Shown: one piece after another, positions 10,805 to 18,960 of the stretch | Layout: each line of letters opens with the position of its first letter | Position numbering within the stretch: position 1 is the stretch's first letter | Assembly: GCF_004297125.1 (NCBI RefSeq) | Contig: NZ_SCVD01000021.1 | Span: 186,001-250,000, forward strand | Direction: 5' to 3' | DNA: 64,000 bases | Source: Phenylobacterium sp. | Lineage (GTDB): Bacteria; Pseudomonadota; Alphaproteobacteria; Caulobacterales; Caulobacteraceae | Translations under genes and position numbers: made by a program | Notes under the pieces: model-generated | Told to the model about the DNA's origin: nothing | Databases searched by the model: none | The model's input: only the letters and a program-made list of their open reading frames with translations

Positions 10805-11742
10805 CCCGCATCGTCTATCTCGCGCCCTACGCGAGCTCGAGCTCCGGCGGCAACAAGCTGACCTTTCGCCATGTGGAGGCTCTGAGCGCCTTGGGCTTCC
10901 GGGCGGTGGTGCGCCGCTCGGCGCAGGCGGAGCTGCCGACCTGGTTTCGACACGAGGCTCCCACCGAGGACGGCTCCGCCCCCCTGCATGACGACGACAT
11001 CCTGGTCGTACCCGAGGACTCGCCCGAGGCGATGCGGCAGTGCGCGGCCCTGCCTAACCGCAAGGTGATCTTCTGCCAGAACCCCTATGCGCTCGCGAGC
11101 TACGGCCTGGCCGACCTGCCGGCCGAGCTGAAGCCGCAGTACCGCACCTTCATGGCCTGCGGGGTCGGGGTGGCGGGCCTGATCGCACGGTTCTTCGACT
11201 ACGACCTGATCTCCGTGGTGCCCGGGTTCGCCGACGCGCGCATGTTCCGCCCGGCGCCCAAGGAACAGGTCATCGCCTGCTCGCCGCGGCGCCGGAAGGT
11301 GGAGCAGCTCGCCATTCGCTACATGTTCGAGCGCCTGCATCCCAACGCGCCGGCCTGGCGCTGGGAGGTCATGGAAACCTGCACGGAGGACGAGGTGGCC
11401 GCGATCATGGGCCGCGCCTCGGTGTTCCTGAGTCTGGCGCGGATGGAGGCGCTCAGCCTCACCACCCTGGAGGCCATGGCCAGCGAGTGCCTGATCGCAG
11501 GCTTTACCGGCATAGGCGCGCGGGAGTTCGCCAGCGCGGTCAACGGGATCTGGGTGGATGAGGACGACTGCGAGGCGGCCGCCCACGCCCTGGTTCGGGC
11601 GGTGGCCCTGGCCGAGCGGGGCGGGGGCGCCCAGGCCCTCATGCGCCATGCCGCGGCCCAGACCGCCGCCCAGTGGAGCCACGCCGCGTTCGTCCAGGCC
11701 CTGGGCGCGTTCTGGCGCGACCGGATGGGCGTGGCGGCGTGA
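10801..11742 (+). CDS. glycosyltransferase (GT4-like), unknown substrate
   Basis: A 313-residue protein starting with a GTG inside the hemY-like stop (GTGA overlap). The N-terminus RIVYLAPYASSSSGGNKL has a strand followed by a glycine-rich turn as in GT-B enzymes. In the C-terminal half there is an E-x7-E motif (Glu216 and Glu224 in MEALSLTTLEAM) that binds the nucleotide-sugar donor in GT4-type retaining transferases. It is shorter than most GT4 enzymes and begins close to the catalytic fold. The overlap with the haem cluster is probably positional rather than functional. The acceptor is unknown. Confidence 0.75.
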   Translation: MTRIVYLAPYASSSSGGNKLTFRHVEALSALGFRAVVRRSAQAELPTWFRHEAPTEDGSAPLHDDDILVVPEDSPEAMRQCAALPNRKVIFCQNPYALASYGLADLPAELKPQYRTFMACGVGVAGLIARFFDYDLISVVPGFADARMFRPAPKEQVIACSPRRRKVEQLAIRYMFERLHPNAPAWRWEVMETCTEDEVAAIMGRASVFLSLARMEALSLTTLEAMASECLIAGFTGIGAREFASAVNGIWVDEDDCEAAAHALVRAVALAERGGGAQALMRHAAAQTAAQWSHAAFVQALGAFWRDRMGVAA

Positions 11743-11793
11743 CGCTTTGCAAATCGAGTTCGTGCGGGTAAAAGCCCGCGTCCCCGGACAGGA

Positions 11794-11869
11794 GCCGCCT
11801 TAGCTCAGCCGGTAGAGCGGCGCATTCGTAATGCGTAGGTCAGGTGTTCGAGTCACCTAGGCGGCACCA
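11794..11869 (+). tRNA. tRNA-Thr (anticodon CGT)
   Basis: A 76-base cloverleaf with an encoded CCA. The acceptor arms GCCGCCT and AGGCGGC pair fully. The D arm is GCTC/GAGC. The anticodon stem GCGCA/TGCGT has one G-T pair and encloses the loop TTCGTAA with anticodon CGT, reading ACG. The T arm carries the usual GTTCGAG loop. Confidence 0.97.
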
Positions 11870-11986
11870 TCCATCTCCGGGTTTCTCCTGAAATCGCCTT
11901 CGGGCCTCGGGGCGCGGCATCGGCCGCCGCTGCGGGTGGGCCACAATGTCGCGGCGGCGGCGGCTCGATTCCTGCAGGTCGCCGGC

Positions 11987-12199
11987 ATGGATGAGAACAT
12001 CGCCTATCTGCTGGAACTGCGCCTGAAACTGCGCGGCAACCGGGAAGGCCTGGCCATCGTCGACCGCTGCCTCCGCCTCATCGCCCGGGCGGCCGACGCG
12101 GATGGAGACACGCTGCGGGCTTTGGAAGCCGAGGTCGCCGCGCTGGGCGACGAGCTGGCGCTGCGCTTCGGGGCGCCGGGCGCGATCTCCCTGCACTAG
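11987..12199 (+). CDS. small hypothetical helical protein
   Basis: A 70-residue open frame beginning MDENIAYLLELRLKLRG. It is predicted to be almost entirely alpha-helical and lacks a signal or membrane segment. A longer start at 11936 is possible but adds a low-complexity segment. The ribosome binding site is weak. Downstream lies a relatively AT-rich stretch to 12476 without a gene. I do not recognise the family; it could still be a chance frame. Confidence 0.45.
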   Translation: MDENIAYLLELRLKLRGNREGLAIVDRCLRLIARAADADGDTLRALEAEVAALGDELALRFGAPGAISLH

Positions 12200-12476
12200 C
12201 CATGGCGGGCTCGCTGCGGCCGCGACGGGTTTTCGGACATTAAACTTGTATGGGCCGGCGATCATCAATTGCCGTTATCGAATAGAAAACTCGAAGTAAT
12301 GCCTGCGAACTTAGAGGTTTCGCTTGCGGTCCCTGCAATATCCCGGAAATATTTGCGCCGTCCCTTGAGGCCGAGTGGGCGGCCTCGGCGACGCGGCGGA
12401 TGGCGGTGAGGATTCGCCGCGCGGATGCGTCCCTGGTCTAGGTCAGACGGGCCCGGGGATAGGCCGGAAAAAGGGG
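12200..12476. other. intergenic leader before the amidohydrolase gene
   Basis: There are 277 bases with no convincing gene. The middle (about 12235-12355) is clearly richer in A and T than the surroundings and contains a small dyad AATAT-N7-ATATT near 12338, so it probably holds the promoter of the 12477 gene. I could not place -35/-10 boxes with confidence. Confidence 0.4.
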
Positions 12477-14285
12477 ATGCGGGTGTCTTACAGCTGGAGC
12501 AAGGTTCGCGTGTTGGGGGCGGTGGCCGCAGTGGCGGTCATGGGACACGCCCAGGCGGCCACCGTCCGTGGCCCCGTCACGGCCATCGTCGACGCCACGG
12601 TCTTCGACGGAACCGGCGCGGCGCCCAGGGTGGCCACGGTGATCATCCGCGACGGGCGCATCGCCGACGTGGGCCCGGGGTTGCGGCCCCCGGCCGGCGC
12701 GACCGTCATTCAGGCCAAGGGCAAGGCGCTGCTGCCCGGGTTCTTCGACCTCCACACCCACTGGACGCCGGGCGGCGCCCCGGCGGTCGCCCCGCAGATC
12801 GCCAGCGCCTATGCGGCGTCCGGCGTCACCACGGTGAACGATTTCCACCAGCCCCCGGAGGCCTACGAGCCCCGCCGCCGCTGGCTGACGACCCTGACCA
12901 CACCGCACGTGAACTTCACCGCGCGGATCAGCACGCCCGGCGGCCACGGCGCCGACTGGGCCGACGAGGCGACCACCAAATGGGTCAGCACGGCGGAGGG
13001 CGCCCGCGCGGCCGTCCGTGGCCTGCTCCCCTACAAGCCCGACGCCATCAAGGCGTTCGCCGACGGCTGGCGCTACGGCGCGGGTCCCGACAACAGCAGC
13101 ATGGACTACTGGACGCTGTCGGCCCTGGCGGACGAGGCGCACAAGAACAACCTCAAGGTCCTGACCCACACCGTCACGGTCGAGCGCGGCAAGGTCGCCG
13201 CCCGCGCGAAGGTCGACGTGATCGCCCACAGCCTGCAGGACCGCGAGGTCGACGACGAGGTCTTGGCGCTGATGAAGGCCAACGGCACCACCTACGCGCC
13301 GACGCTGGCCGTCTACGAGCCGATCAAGCCCGGCCAGCCGCAGCCTGCCAACCGCGACGACGCCCGGCTGCAGAACGCACTGAAGAAGTTCGGCTACGCC
13401 CTACACAACGTGAAGACCCTGCACGACGCCGGCGTCACCATCGCGGTCGGCACCGACGCCGGCATGCCCGGCACGCCGCACGGCGCTGCGACCCTGCGCG
13501 AGATGGAACTGCTGGTGCAGGCCGGCCTGACCCCGACCGAGGCGCTGATGGCGGGCACCGCCAACAGCGCCAAGGCCATGAACGAGCTCACGGACCGCGG
13601 CACCATCGAGAAGGGTAAGCGCGCCGACCTCGTGTTGATCGACGGGACGCCGTGGGCGCAGATCGGCGACATCCGCAAGACCGAGCGCGTCTATATCGAC
13701 GGCAAGCTGGCGTTCGGACCGGGCTTCAAGCCGACACCTGCCGACGGGCAGCCTTCCATGCCCGCCATCAAGGCCAAGGCCCTGGTGGATGACTTCGAGC
13801 GCCCGGATGGCCGCACCCGCGCCGACACCCTGCGCCTGGACGACATGGACGGCGGTCACGACCGTTCGGTGCAGGTTAGCCAGATCGCCGTCCGCGGCGG
13901 CCAGGACCACGCCCTGCTGCTGGCCGCCAAGATGGCCCAGAAGGAAGATCCCTCCGCAGGCGTGCTGCTGCCGCTCAGCCGTGGGTCGGTGGAGCCGGTT
14001 GACGCCAGCGCATTCAAGGGCGTGCGCTTCGACGTGCGCGGCGACGGCGGGGACTATGCCTTCACCGTCGGCACGCAGGGCGGCCGCTGGCGCGCGCCGA
14101 TCAAGGCCGGCGCGGAGTGGACCACGGTGGAGATTCCGTTCGACAGCCTGACGCGGGCGCCCGGCCGCGGCGCCTCCTCGTCAGCCGCCTGGACCGGCGC
14201 CGACCTGATCGACCTGGGGTTCAGCGGCGGCCGCGAGGCCGGCCAGCGGCTCTGGCTGCAGATCGACAACGTCACCTTCTACTGA
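12477..14285 (+). CDS. secreted amidohydrolase (COG1228 type) with C-terminal CIA30-like domain
   Basis: A 602-residue protein with a cleavable signal peptide (hydrophobic core to about residue 27, cleavage after AQA). The amidohydrolase barrel has the metal-binding His93-x-His95 (DLHTHW), a central His in LKVLTHTVTVE, and the late catalytic Asp327 in VGTDAGMPG, so the metal site looks intact. From about residue 436 an added beta-sandwich-like domain starts DDFERPDGRTRADTLRLDD and ends WLQIDNVTFY, resembling CIA30/CBM11-type carbohydrate-binding folds. Relatives cleave dipeptides, amides or mycotoxins. The start is ATG 12477 or GTG 12483. It is followed 48 bases later by the M14 peptidase and is probably co-transcribed with it. 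Confidence 0.88.
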   Translation: MRVSYSWSKVRVLGAVAAVAVMGHAQAATVRGPVTAIVDATVFDGTGAAPRVATVIIRDGRIADVGPGLRPPAGATVIQAKGKALLPGFFDLHTHWTPGGAPAVAPQIASAYAASGVTTVNDFHQPPEAYEPRRRWLTTLTTPHVNFTARISTPGGHGADWADEATTKWVSTAEGARAAVRGLLPYKPDAIKAFADGWRYGAGPDNSSMDYWTLSALADEAHKNNLKVLTHTVTVERGKVAARAKVDVIAHSLQDREVDDEVLALMKANGTTYAPTLAVYEPIKPGQPQPANRDDARLQNALKKFGYALHNVKTLHDAGVTIAVGTDAGMPGTPHGAATLREMELLVQAGLTPTEALMAGTANSAKAMNELTDRGTIEKGKRADLVLIDGTPWAQIGDIRKTERVYIDGKLAFGPGFKPTPADGQPSMPAIKAKALVDDFERPDGRTRADTLRLDDMDGGHDRSVQVSQIAVRGGQDHALLLAAKMAQKEDPSAGVLLPLSRGSVEPVDASAFKGVRFDVRGDGGDYAFTVGTQGGRWRAPIKAGAEWTTVEIPFDSLTRAPGRGASSSAAWTGADLIDLGFSGGREAGQRLWLQIDNVTFY

Positions 14286-14333
14286 CCGCCAAACGACTGA
14301 CGCCTGACGAATGAAGACTGGGGAAAATCGCCG

Positions 14334-17075
14334 ATGAAGTTCAACCGCGCGTTCTCGGGCGCCGCCGCGGCGCTGGCCCTGTGCGCCCTGCTGGCCGCGC
14401 CGCTGGCCCAGGCCGCCGCGCCCGTCACCTCGCCCAAGGAGGCGTTGGGCCACGACATCGGCGACGACTACTTCCTGGCGAACTACACCCAGCTCGAGGC
14501 CTATTTCAAAACCGTCGCCGGCCAGTCCGACCGCATGAAACTGGTGGAGATCGGCAAGACCGAGGAGGGCCGAAGCGAATACATGGCGATCGTTTCCTCG
14601 CCGGCCAACCTCGCCAAGCTGGACCGCTACCGGGAAATCGCCCGTAAGCTGGCCAAGGCCGAAGGCGTCAGCGAGCAAGAGGCCCGGGCGCTGGCCGCCG
14701 AGGGCAAGGCGGTGATCTGGATCGACGGCGGGCTGCACGCCACCGAGGTCGTGGCGCCCCAGGCGCTGATCGCCGCGCTGCACCAGTGGCTGACTCGCGA
14801 CGACGCCGAGACCAGGCGCATCCTGGACGACGTGATCATCCTGTTCGGCCAGGTGAACCCGGATGGGATGGAGCTGGTTTCCAACTGGTACATGCGCAAC
14901 TCGGACGAGAAGAAGCGCGAGTTCGGCAGCCTGCCGCGGCTGTACCAGAAGTACATCGGCCACGACAACAATCGCGACTACTACATGTCGGCGATGAAGG
15001 AGACGACGAACGTCAATCGCGTCTTCTTCCGCGAGTGGTATCCGCAGATCATCTACAACCACCACCAGACCGGACCGGCCGGCACCGTGGTGTTCGTCCC
15101 CCCGTTCCGCGACCCCTTCAACTACAATTACGACCCGCTGGTGATGAGCACGCTGAGCGAGGTCGGCGCGACCATGCACAGCCGGCTGATCGCCGAGGGC
15201 AAACCGGGCTCCACCATGCGCAGCGGGGCCACCTACTCCACCTGGAACAACGGGATGGAGCGCTCGATCACCTACTTCCACAATGCGGTCGGCCTGCTGA
15301 CCGAGATCATCGGCAACCCGACGCCGACCGAGATCCCGCTGCTGGCCAGGAACCAGATCGCGCGCAACGACCTGCCGGCGCCCATCGCGCCGCAGACCTG
15401 GCGTTTCCGCCAGTCGATCGACTACTCGCTGACCATGAACTACGCGGTGCTGGACTATGCCTCGCGCAACCGCGAGCGCCTGCTGTTCAACATCTGGCGG
15501 ATGGGGAACAACTCCATCGAGCGGGGCCGCGAGGATAGCTGGACCGTCACGCCCAAGCGCATCGAGGCGCTGGAAGCCGCGGCCAAGGGCAAGCCTCTGG
15601 TGGGCTCGGGCCGCAACCAGGGCCTGCAGCCAGACCTCTTCAAGCAGGTGCTGCGCGACCCCGCCAACCGCGACCCGCGCGGCTATGTCATCCCCGCCGA
15701 CCAGGCCGACCTGCCGACGGCGGTGAAGTTCCTCAACGCCCTGATCAAGACCGGCGTCGACGTGAAGCGTGCGACCAGGCCGTTCACGGTCGCGGGCAAG
15801 ACCTATCCGGCGGGCTCCTATGTCGTGAAGGCCGACCAGGCCTACCGGCCGCACGTGCTGGACATGTTCGAGCCGCAGGATCACCCGCACGATTTCGCCT
15901 ATCCGGGCGGCCCGCCGATCCCGCCCTATGACTCCACGGGCTACACGCTGGCCCTGCAGATGGGCGTCGCGTTCGACCGGGTGCTGGACGGCTTCGACGG
16001 GCCCTTCGAGGCGGTGCCCGACCTCATCGCGCCGCCGGCGGGCCAGATCGTGGGCTCGGGGAAGGCCGGCTACCTGGTCAGCCATGAGGTCAACGACAGC
16101 TTCATCCTGTCCAACCGCCTGCTGAAGGCCGGCCAGGCGGTCTACTGGCAGAAGGCGGCGACCAAGGCGGCCGGGCGGCCGTTCGCGCCCGGCGCGCTCT
16201 GGATTCCCGCCACCGCCCAGAACCGCGCCATCGTCGAGAAGGCCACGCGCGAGCTGGGGCTGAAGGCCTACGCCCTTGGCGCGGCGCCTTCGGGCGAGAA
16301 GCTGAAGCTGAAGCCCGTGCGCGTCGGCGTGGTCGACAAGTACGGCGGCAACATGCCGGCCGGCTGGACCCGCTGGCTGATGGAGCAGTACGAGTTCGAC
16401 TACCAAGTGGTCTATCCGCAGCGCCTGGACGCCGGCGACATCGCCAAGGATTTCGACGTCCTCATCTTCGCCAACAACGTCATGTCGGCCGACGAGTTCG
16501 GCGAGGGCAGCGGCCCCCGCCAGCCCAAGCCGGAGGACATCCCGGCCGAGTTCCGGCCCTGGCTGGGCGAGGTCACGCGCGACAAGACCGCGCCCCAGAT
16601 CGCGACCTTCCTGAAGGCCGGCGGCGCGGTCGTGGCGGTCGGCAATTCCTCGCGACTGGCGGAAATGCTGGGGACCCCCGCGCCCAGCGCGCTGAACGGC
16701 GCCGACGGCAAGCCGCTGCCGCGCAACAGCTTCTACATCCCCGGCTCGTTGCTGGAGGTCAGCGTCGACAACACCCAGCCGCTCGCCTATGGCGCGCCCA
16801 GCCGGATGAACGTCTTCTTCGATCGGAGCCCGGCGTTCGCGGCGGGTGTCGGGGCCCGGGCAGCCTGGTATCCGCAGGGCGACGTGCTGCGCAGCGGCTG
16901 GGCGGTCGGCCAGGAGAAGCTGGGCGGCGCCGGCGCGGTGGTCGAAGTCCCGCTGGGCAAGGGGCGGCTGTTCCTGATGGGGCCGGAGGTCGCGCAGCGG
17001 GCCCAGTCCCACGCGGCCTTCAAGTTCCTGTTCAACGGCTTGCAGTACGGGCCCGCCATCGCCGGCGATCGCTAG
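14334..17075 (+). CDS. secreted M14-family zinc carboxypeptidase
   Basis: A 913-residue protein with a signal peptide (residues 1-28, ending AQA). The M14 catalytic features are H135-x2-E138 in GLHATEV, the substrate-binding segments NPDGMELVSNWYMR and NHHQTGP with the third zinc-ligand histidine, and a catalytic Glu in LLTEIIG. The catalytic domain ends near residue 380. The remaining about 530 residues are beta-rich with a class-I-glutamine-amidotransferase-like look (DVLIFANNVMSADE, GGAVVAVGNSSRLAE), as in other large bacterial M14 proteins. It should release C-terminal residues from peptides in the periplasm or outside. The neighbouring amidohydrolase suggests joint peptide breakdown. Confidence 0.93.
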   Translation: MKFNRAFSGAAAALALCALLAAPLAQAAAPVTSPKEALGHDIGDDYFLANYTQLEAYFKTVAGQSDRMKLVEIGKTEEGRSEYMAIVSSPANLAKLDRYREIARKLAKAEGVSEQEARALAAEGKAVIWIDGGLHATEVVAPQALIAALHQWLTRDDAETRRILDDVIILFGQVNPDGMELVSNWYMRNSDEKKREFGSLPRLYQKYIGHDNNRDYYMSAMKETTNVNRVFFREWYPQIIYNHHQTGPAGTVVFVPPFRDPFNYNYDPLVMSTLSEVGATMHSRLIAEGKPGSTMRSGATYSTWNNGMERSITYFHNAVGLLTEIIGNPTPTEIPLLARNQIARNDLPAPIAPQTWRFRQSIDYSLTMNYAVLDYASRNRERLLFNIWRMGNNSIERGREDSWTVTPKRIEALEAAAKGKPLVGSGRNQGLQPDLFKQVLRDPANRDPRGYVIPADQADLPTAVKFLNALIKTGVDVKRATRPFTVAGKTYPAGSYVVKADQAYRPHVLDMFEPQDHPHDFAYPGGPPIPPYDSTGYTLALQMGVAFDRVLDGFDGPFEAVPDLIAPPAGQIVGSGKAGYLVSHEVNDSFILSNRLLKAGQAVYWQKAATKAAGRPFAPGALWIPATAQNRAIVEKATRELGLKAYALGAAPSGEKLKLKPVRVGVVDKYGGNMPAGWTRWLMEQYEFDYQVVYPQRLDAGDIAKDFDVLIFANNVMSADEFGEGSGPRQPKPEDIPAEFRPWLGEVTRDKTAPQIATFLKAGGAVVAVGNSSRLAEMLGTPAPSALNGADGKPLPRNSFYIPGSLLEVSVDNTQPLAYGAPSRMNVFFDRSPAFAAGVGARAAWYPQGDVLRSGWAVGQEKLGGAGAVVEVPLGKGRLFLMGPEVAQRAQSHAAFKFLFNGLQYGPAIAGDR

Positions 17076-17237
17076 CCGGCCGCCATCGCCCCGGAGGTCG
17101 GGGCTGCCCGAGCCGGCGGATCGTGTCTCGAGCGGCGGATCCTCGGACGCTCCGGTGAGGGTTTCGCCCCGCTCTCCGTCGAAGGACAGGTCGCCGCCCA
17201 GACGCTGCTCTCAGCGCTCCGGCGACGAGAGGATCCG

Positions 17238-17453
17238 ATGCCGATCACGGCCCCACATCCCGGCCTCGGCGAGCCGGCGCTCGAGGAAGCCCTCAGCTGG
17301 CTTCTGAGGTTGCGTGAAGACCTGTCTCTCGAGACGGTCGAGGCCTTCGCCGCCTGGTGCGCAGCCTCGCCGTCGGCCGGCGAGGCGTGGGACGAGGCGC
17401 TCCGCCTGTGGACCTTGGCGGGTGTGGCCCTGGCGGTCGAACCCGCGGGTTAG
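17238..17453 (+). CDS. stand-alone FecR N-terminal (DUF4880-like) domain
   Basis: A 71-residue protein preceded by a good ribosome binding site (GAGAGGA, five bases before the ATG). It matches the N-terminal cytoplasmic domain of FecR-type anti-sigma regulators: helices with spaced tryptophans at 21, 40, 51 and 58 in WLLRLRED, AFAAWCAASPSAGEAW and ALRLWTLAG. The transmembrane segment and periplasmic domain of a normal FecR (about 320 residues) are absent, and no continuation in another frame is possible because the antisense sigma gene begins one base after its stop. It may act as a soluble sigma-binding domain or be a remnant. Confidence 0.65.
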   Translation: MPITAPHPGLGEPALEEALSWLLRLREDLSLETVEAFAAWCAASPSAGEAWDEALRLWTLAGVALAVEPAG

Positions 17454-17454
17454 C

Positions 17455-17937
17455 TCACGCCGCGTCGCGATCGATCCGCAGGGCCCGGATCGCGCGGATC
17501 AGGTGCTTTTCCACGGCGCTGACGGTGATCCCTTGGTGGGCCGCCACGGTCTTGAGGCTCGCGCCGTCCACGCGGACGGCGACCAGGATGGCCCGCGTCC
17601 GCTCGGGAAGCGCGGCCAGCACCCGCTGTGCGGCCTGCACGCCCTGGCGCGCCGCCAGCACGCGGTCGGGCGAGACTTCGTCGTGCGGCAGCTCGGCTTC
17701 GAGCAGTTCGCAATGCAGGCCGCCGCACCGGCTCTTCTCGTGCCGATGGCGGTCGATGAGCGCGGCGGTCGCAACCTGGTAGAGGTAGCGCTGCGGGTAC
17801 TGGACCTCCGCGCCGTCCACCCGGTGGATCAGGCGAACGAAGATGTCCTGAACGAGGTCGTCGACTTCGCTGGCCGGCAGCCGCTTTCGGAGGTAGCCCC
17901 GCAGCTGGGGCACATGCGGCCAGACCGCCGTCAGCAC
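17455..17937 (-). CDS. ECF sigma factor, FecI-like
   Basis: A protein of about 160 residues if translation starts at the GTG at 17937; a TTG at 18033 would add 32 residues without homology. Sigma region 2 covers residues 11-75 (LRGYLRKRLP... DDLVQDIFVRL, typical core-binding DLVQD). Region 4 covers about 100-155 (LPERTRAILVAVRVDG, then the HTH LKTVAAHQGITVSAVEKHLIRAI). FecI-type sigmas drive TonB receptor operons under FecR control. The only FecR-like sequence nearby is the isolated N-terminal domain that converges on it. The next gene upstream on the same strand is the Lrp regulator, 250 bases away. Confidence 0.88.
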   Translation of the reverse strand: MLTAVWPHVPQLRGYLRKRLPASEVDDLVQDIFVRLIHRVDGAEVQYPQRYLYQVATAALIDRHRHEKSRCGGLHCELLEAELPHDEVSPDRVLAARQGVQAAQRVLAALPERTRAILVAVRVDGASLKTVAAHQGITVSAVEKHLIRAIRALRIDRDAA

Positions 17938-18187
17938 GCCGTTTCCCCGGCACGCCGCCGGGACAGAGACGTCCGCCGCCGCCGTGGCGCTCAACGCGGA
18001 CCTCGCGAGGCGACGGCGCACGCCGGGCCCCAAAATCGCGCCAGATGTCCTGTGGTCCCCACATCCGCCCCCGAGATGACCGGCTCACTGTCCCATGGCC
18101 GCGGGCAGAAAATCCTCACTCGCCTCGACCGAAAAGGTCAGAAAATTGGGATAAACATCCACAAAAACTGTCACAAAGCAGTGGTGA

Positions 18188-18709
18188 TCAGTCGGATTTG
18201 TGAGATCGATCGGGAACGGTTGTCTTCGGCAGCGGCAGCGCCGTGGTGTTCTTGATTTCTTCCATGGCGAAGGTGGAGCTGACGTCCGTCAGGCCGACCG
18301 CGTTCACCAACCGGCGATAGACCGCGTCATAGTCCGCGATGCTCGGCGTCCGCACCTTCAGGAGATAATCGGCATCGCCGCTCATCCTATAGAACTCGAC
18401 CACTTCCGGGATCGCGGAGACGGCCTCCGAGAACGTCCGGAACCATTCGGCGCCGTGGTCGCCGGCCCGCACATTGACGAAGACGGTCACGCCGATCCCC
18501 AGCGCCCCGGCGTCCAGCAGAGCCACCCGCCGCTTGATGACGCCCTGGTCCTGCAGCCGCCTGATCCGGCGCCAGCACGCATTGTTCGAGAGACCGACCC
18601 GCTCGGCGACCGAGGCGATCGACAGCGCGCCATCCTCCTGCAGCGTCGCGAGGATCCGCACGTCCATGGGGTCCAGGGTGACCCGGCCCGCTGTAGCCTT
18701 GGCGTCCAT
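18188..18709 (-). CDS. Lrp/AsnC family transcriptional regulator
   Basis: A 173-residue regulator with an N-terminal winged HTH (about 14-62, VRILATLQEDGALSIASVAERVGLS) and a C-terminal RAM ligand domain (about 75-155, GVTVFVNVRAG... GDADYLLKVRTPS). Members bind amino acids and usually control nearby amino-acid or peptide genes. The ATG at 18709 is chosen because upstream codons in frame are not Lrp-like. It is divergent from the M20 operon beginning at 18961, with a 251-base spacer, so that operon is the most likely target along with its own gene (inference). Confidence 0.93.
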   Translation of the reverse strand: MDAKATAGRVTLDPMDVRILATLQEDGALSIASVAERVGLSNNACWRRIRRLQDQGVIKRRVALLDAGALGIGVTVFVNVRAGDHGAEWFRTFSEAVSAIPEVVEFYRMSGDADYLLKVRTPSIADYDAVYRRLVNAVGLTDVSSTFAMEEIKNTTALPLPKTTVPDRSHKSD

Positions 18710-18960
18710 ATCCGATCCCTGCAGCCCGGGCCGCCTAATACGCCGCGATGCCGGGGAAGACGACGCCTGGCTGCGGTCGCCCAGGCAAGTCCGCCCGGAT
18801 GCCCATGGTGCGGGCTGCATGGCCAGGGCGCATGCCCGCGCGCCGGTGCGAGGCGCTTTTTTTCTCCGCGCCGGTGAGGAAAGCTGTGCGCCGCTCGTCA
18901 ACGAATGCGGGCGTGGCGCCGGCCGGCGTCGCGCCCACATGCCCGCCGTGGAACCGTTAA

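Noticed and set aside
11840..12268. Minus-strand open frame covering the end of tRNA-Thr
   Set aside because: It reads through the tRNA gene, has no ribosome site and shows no recognisable family.
14181..17012. Minus-strand open frame of about 940 codons over the M14 peptidase
   Set aside because: No family motif or ribosome site was seen; the plus-strand gene has a full catalytic domain and signal peptide.
17454..17937. Frameshifted remainder of a full-length FecR after the DUF4880 fragment
   Set aside because: The sequence after the stop encodes the sigma factor on the opposite strand; no FecR transmembrane or periplasmic segment appears in any plus-strand frame.
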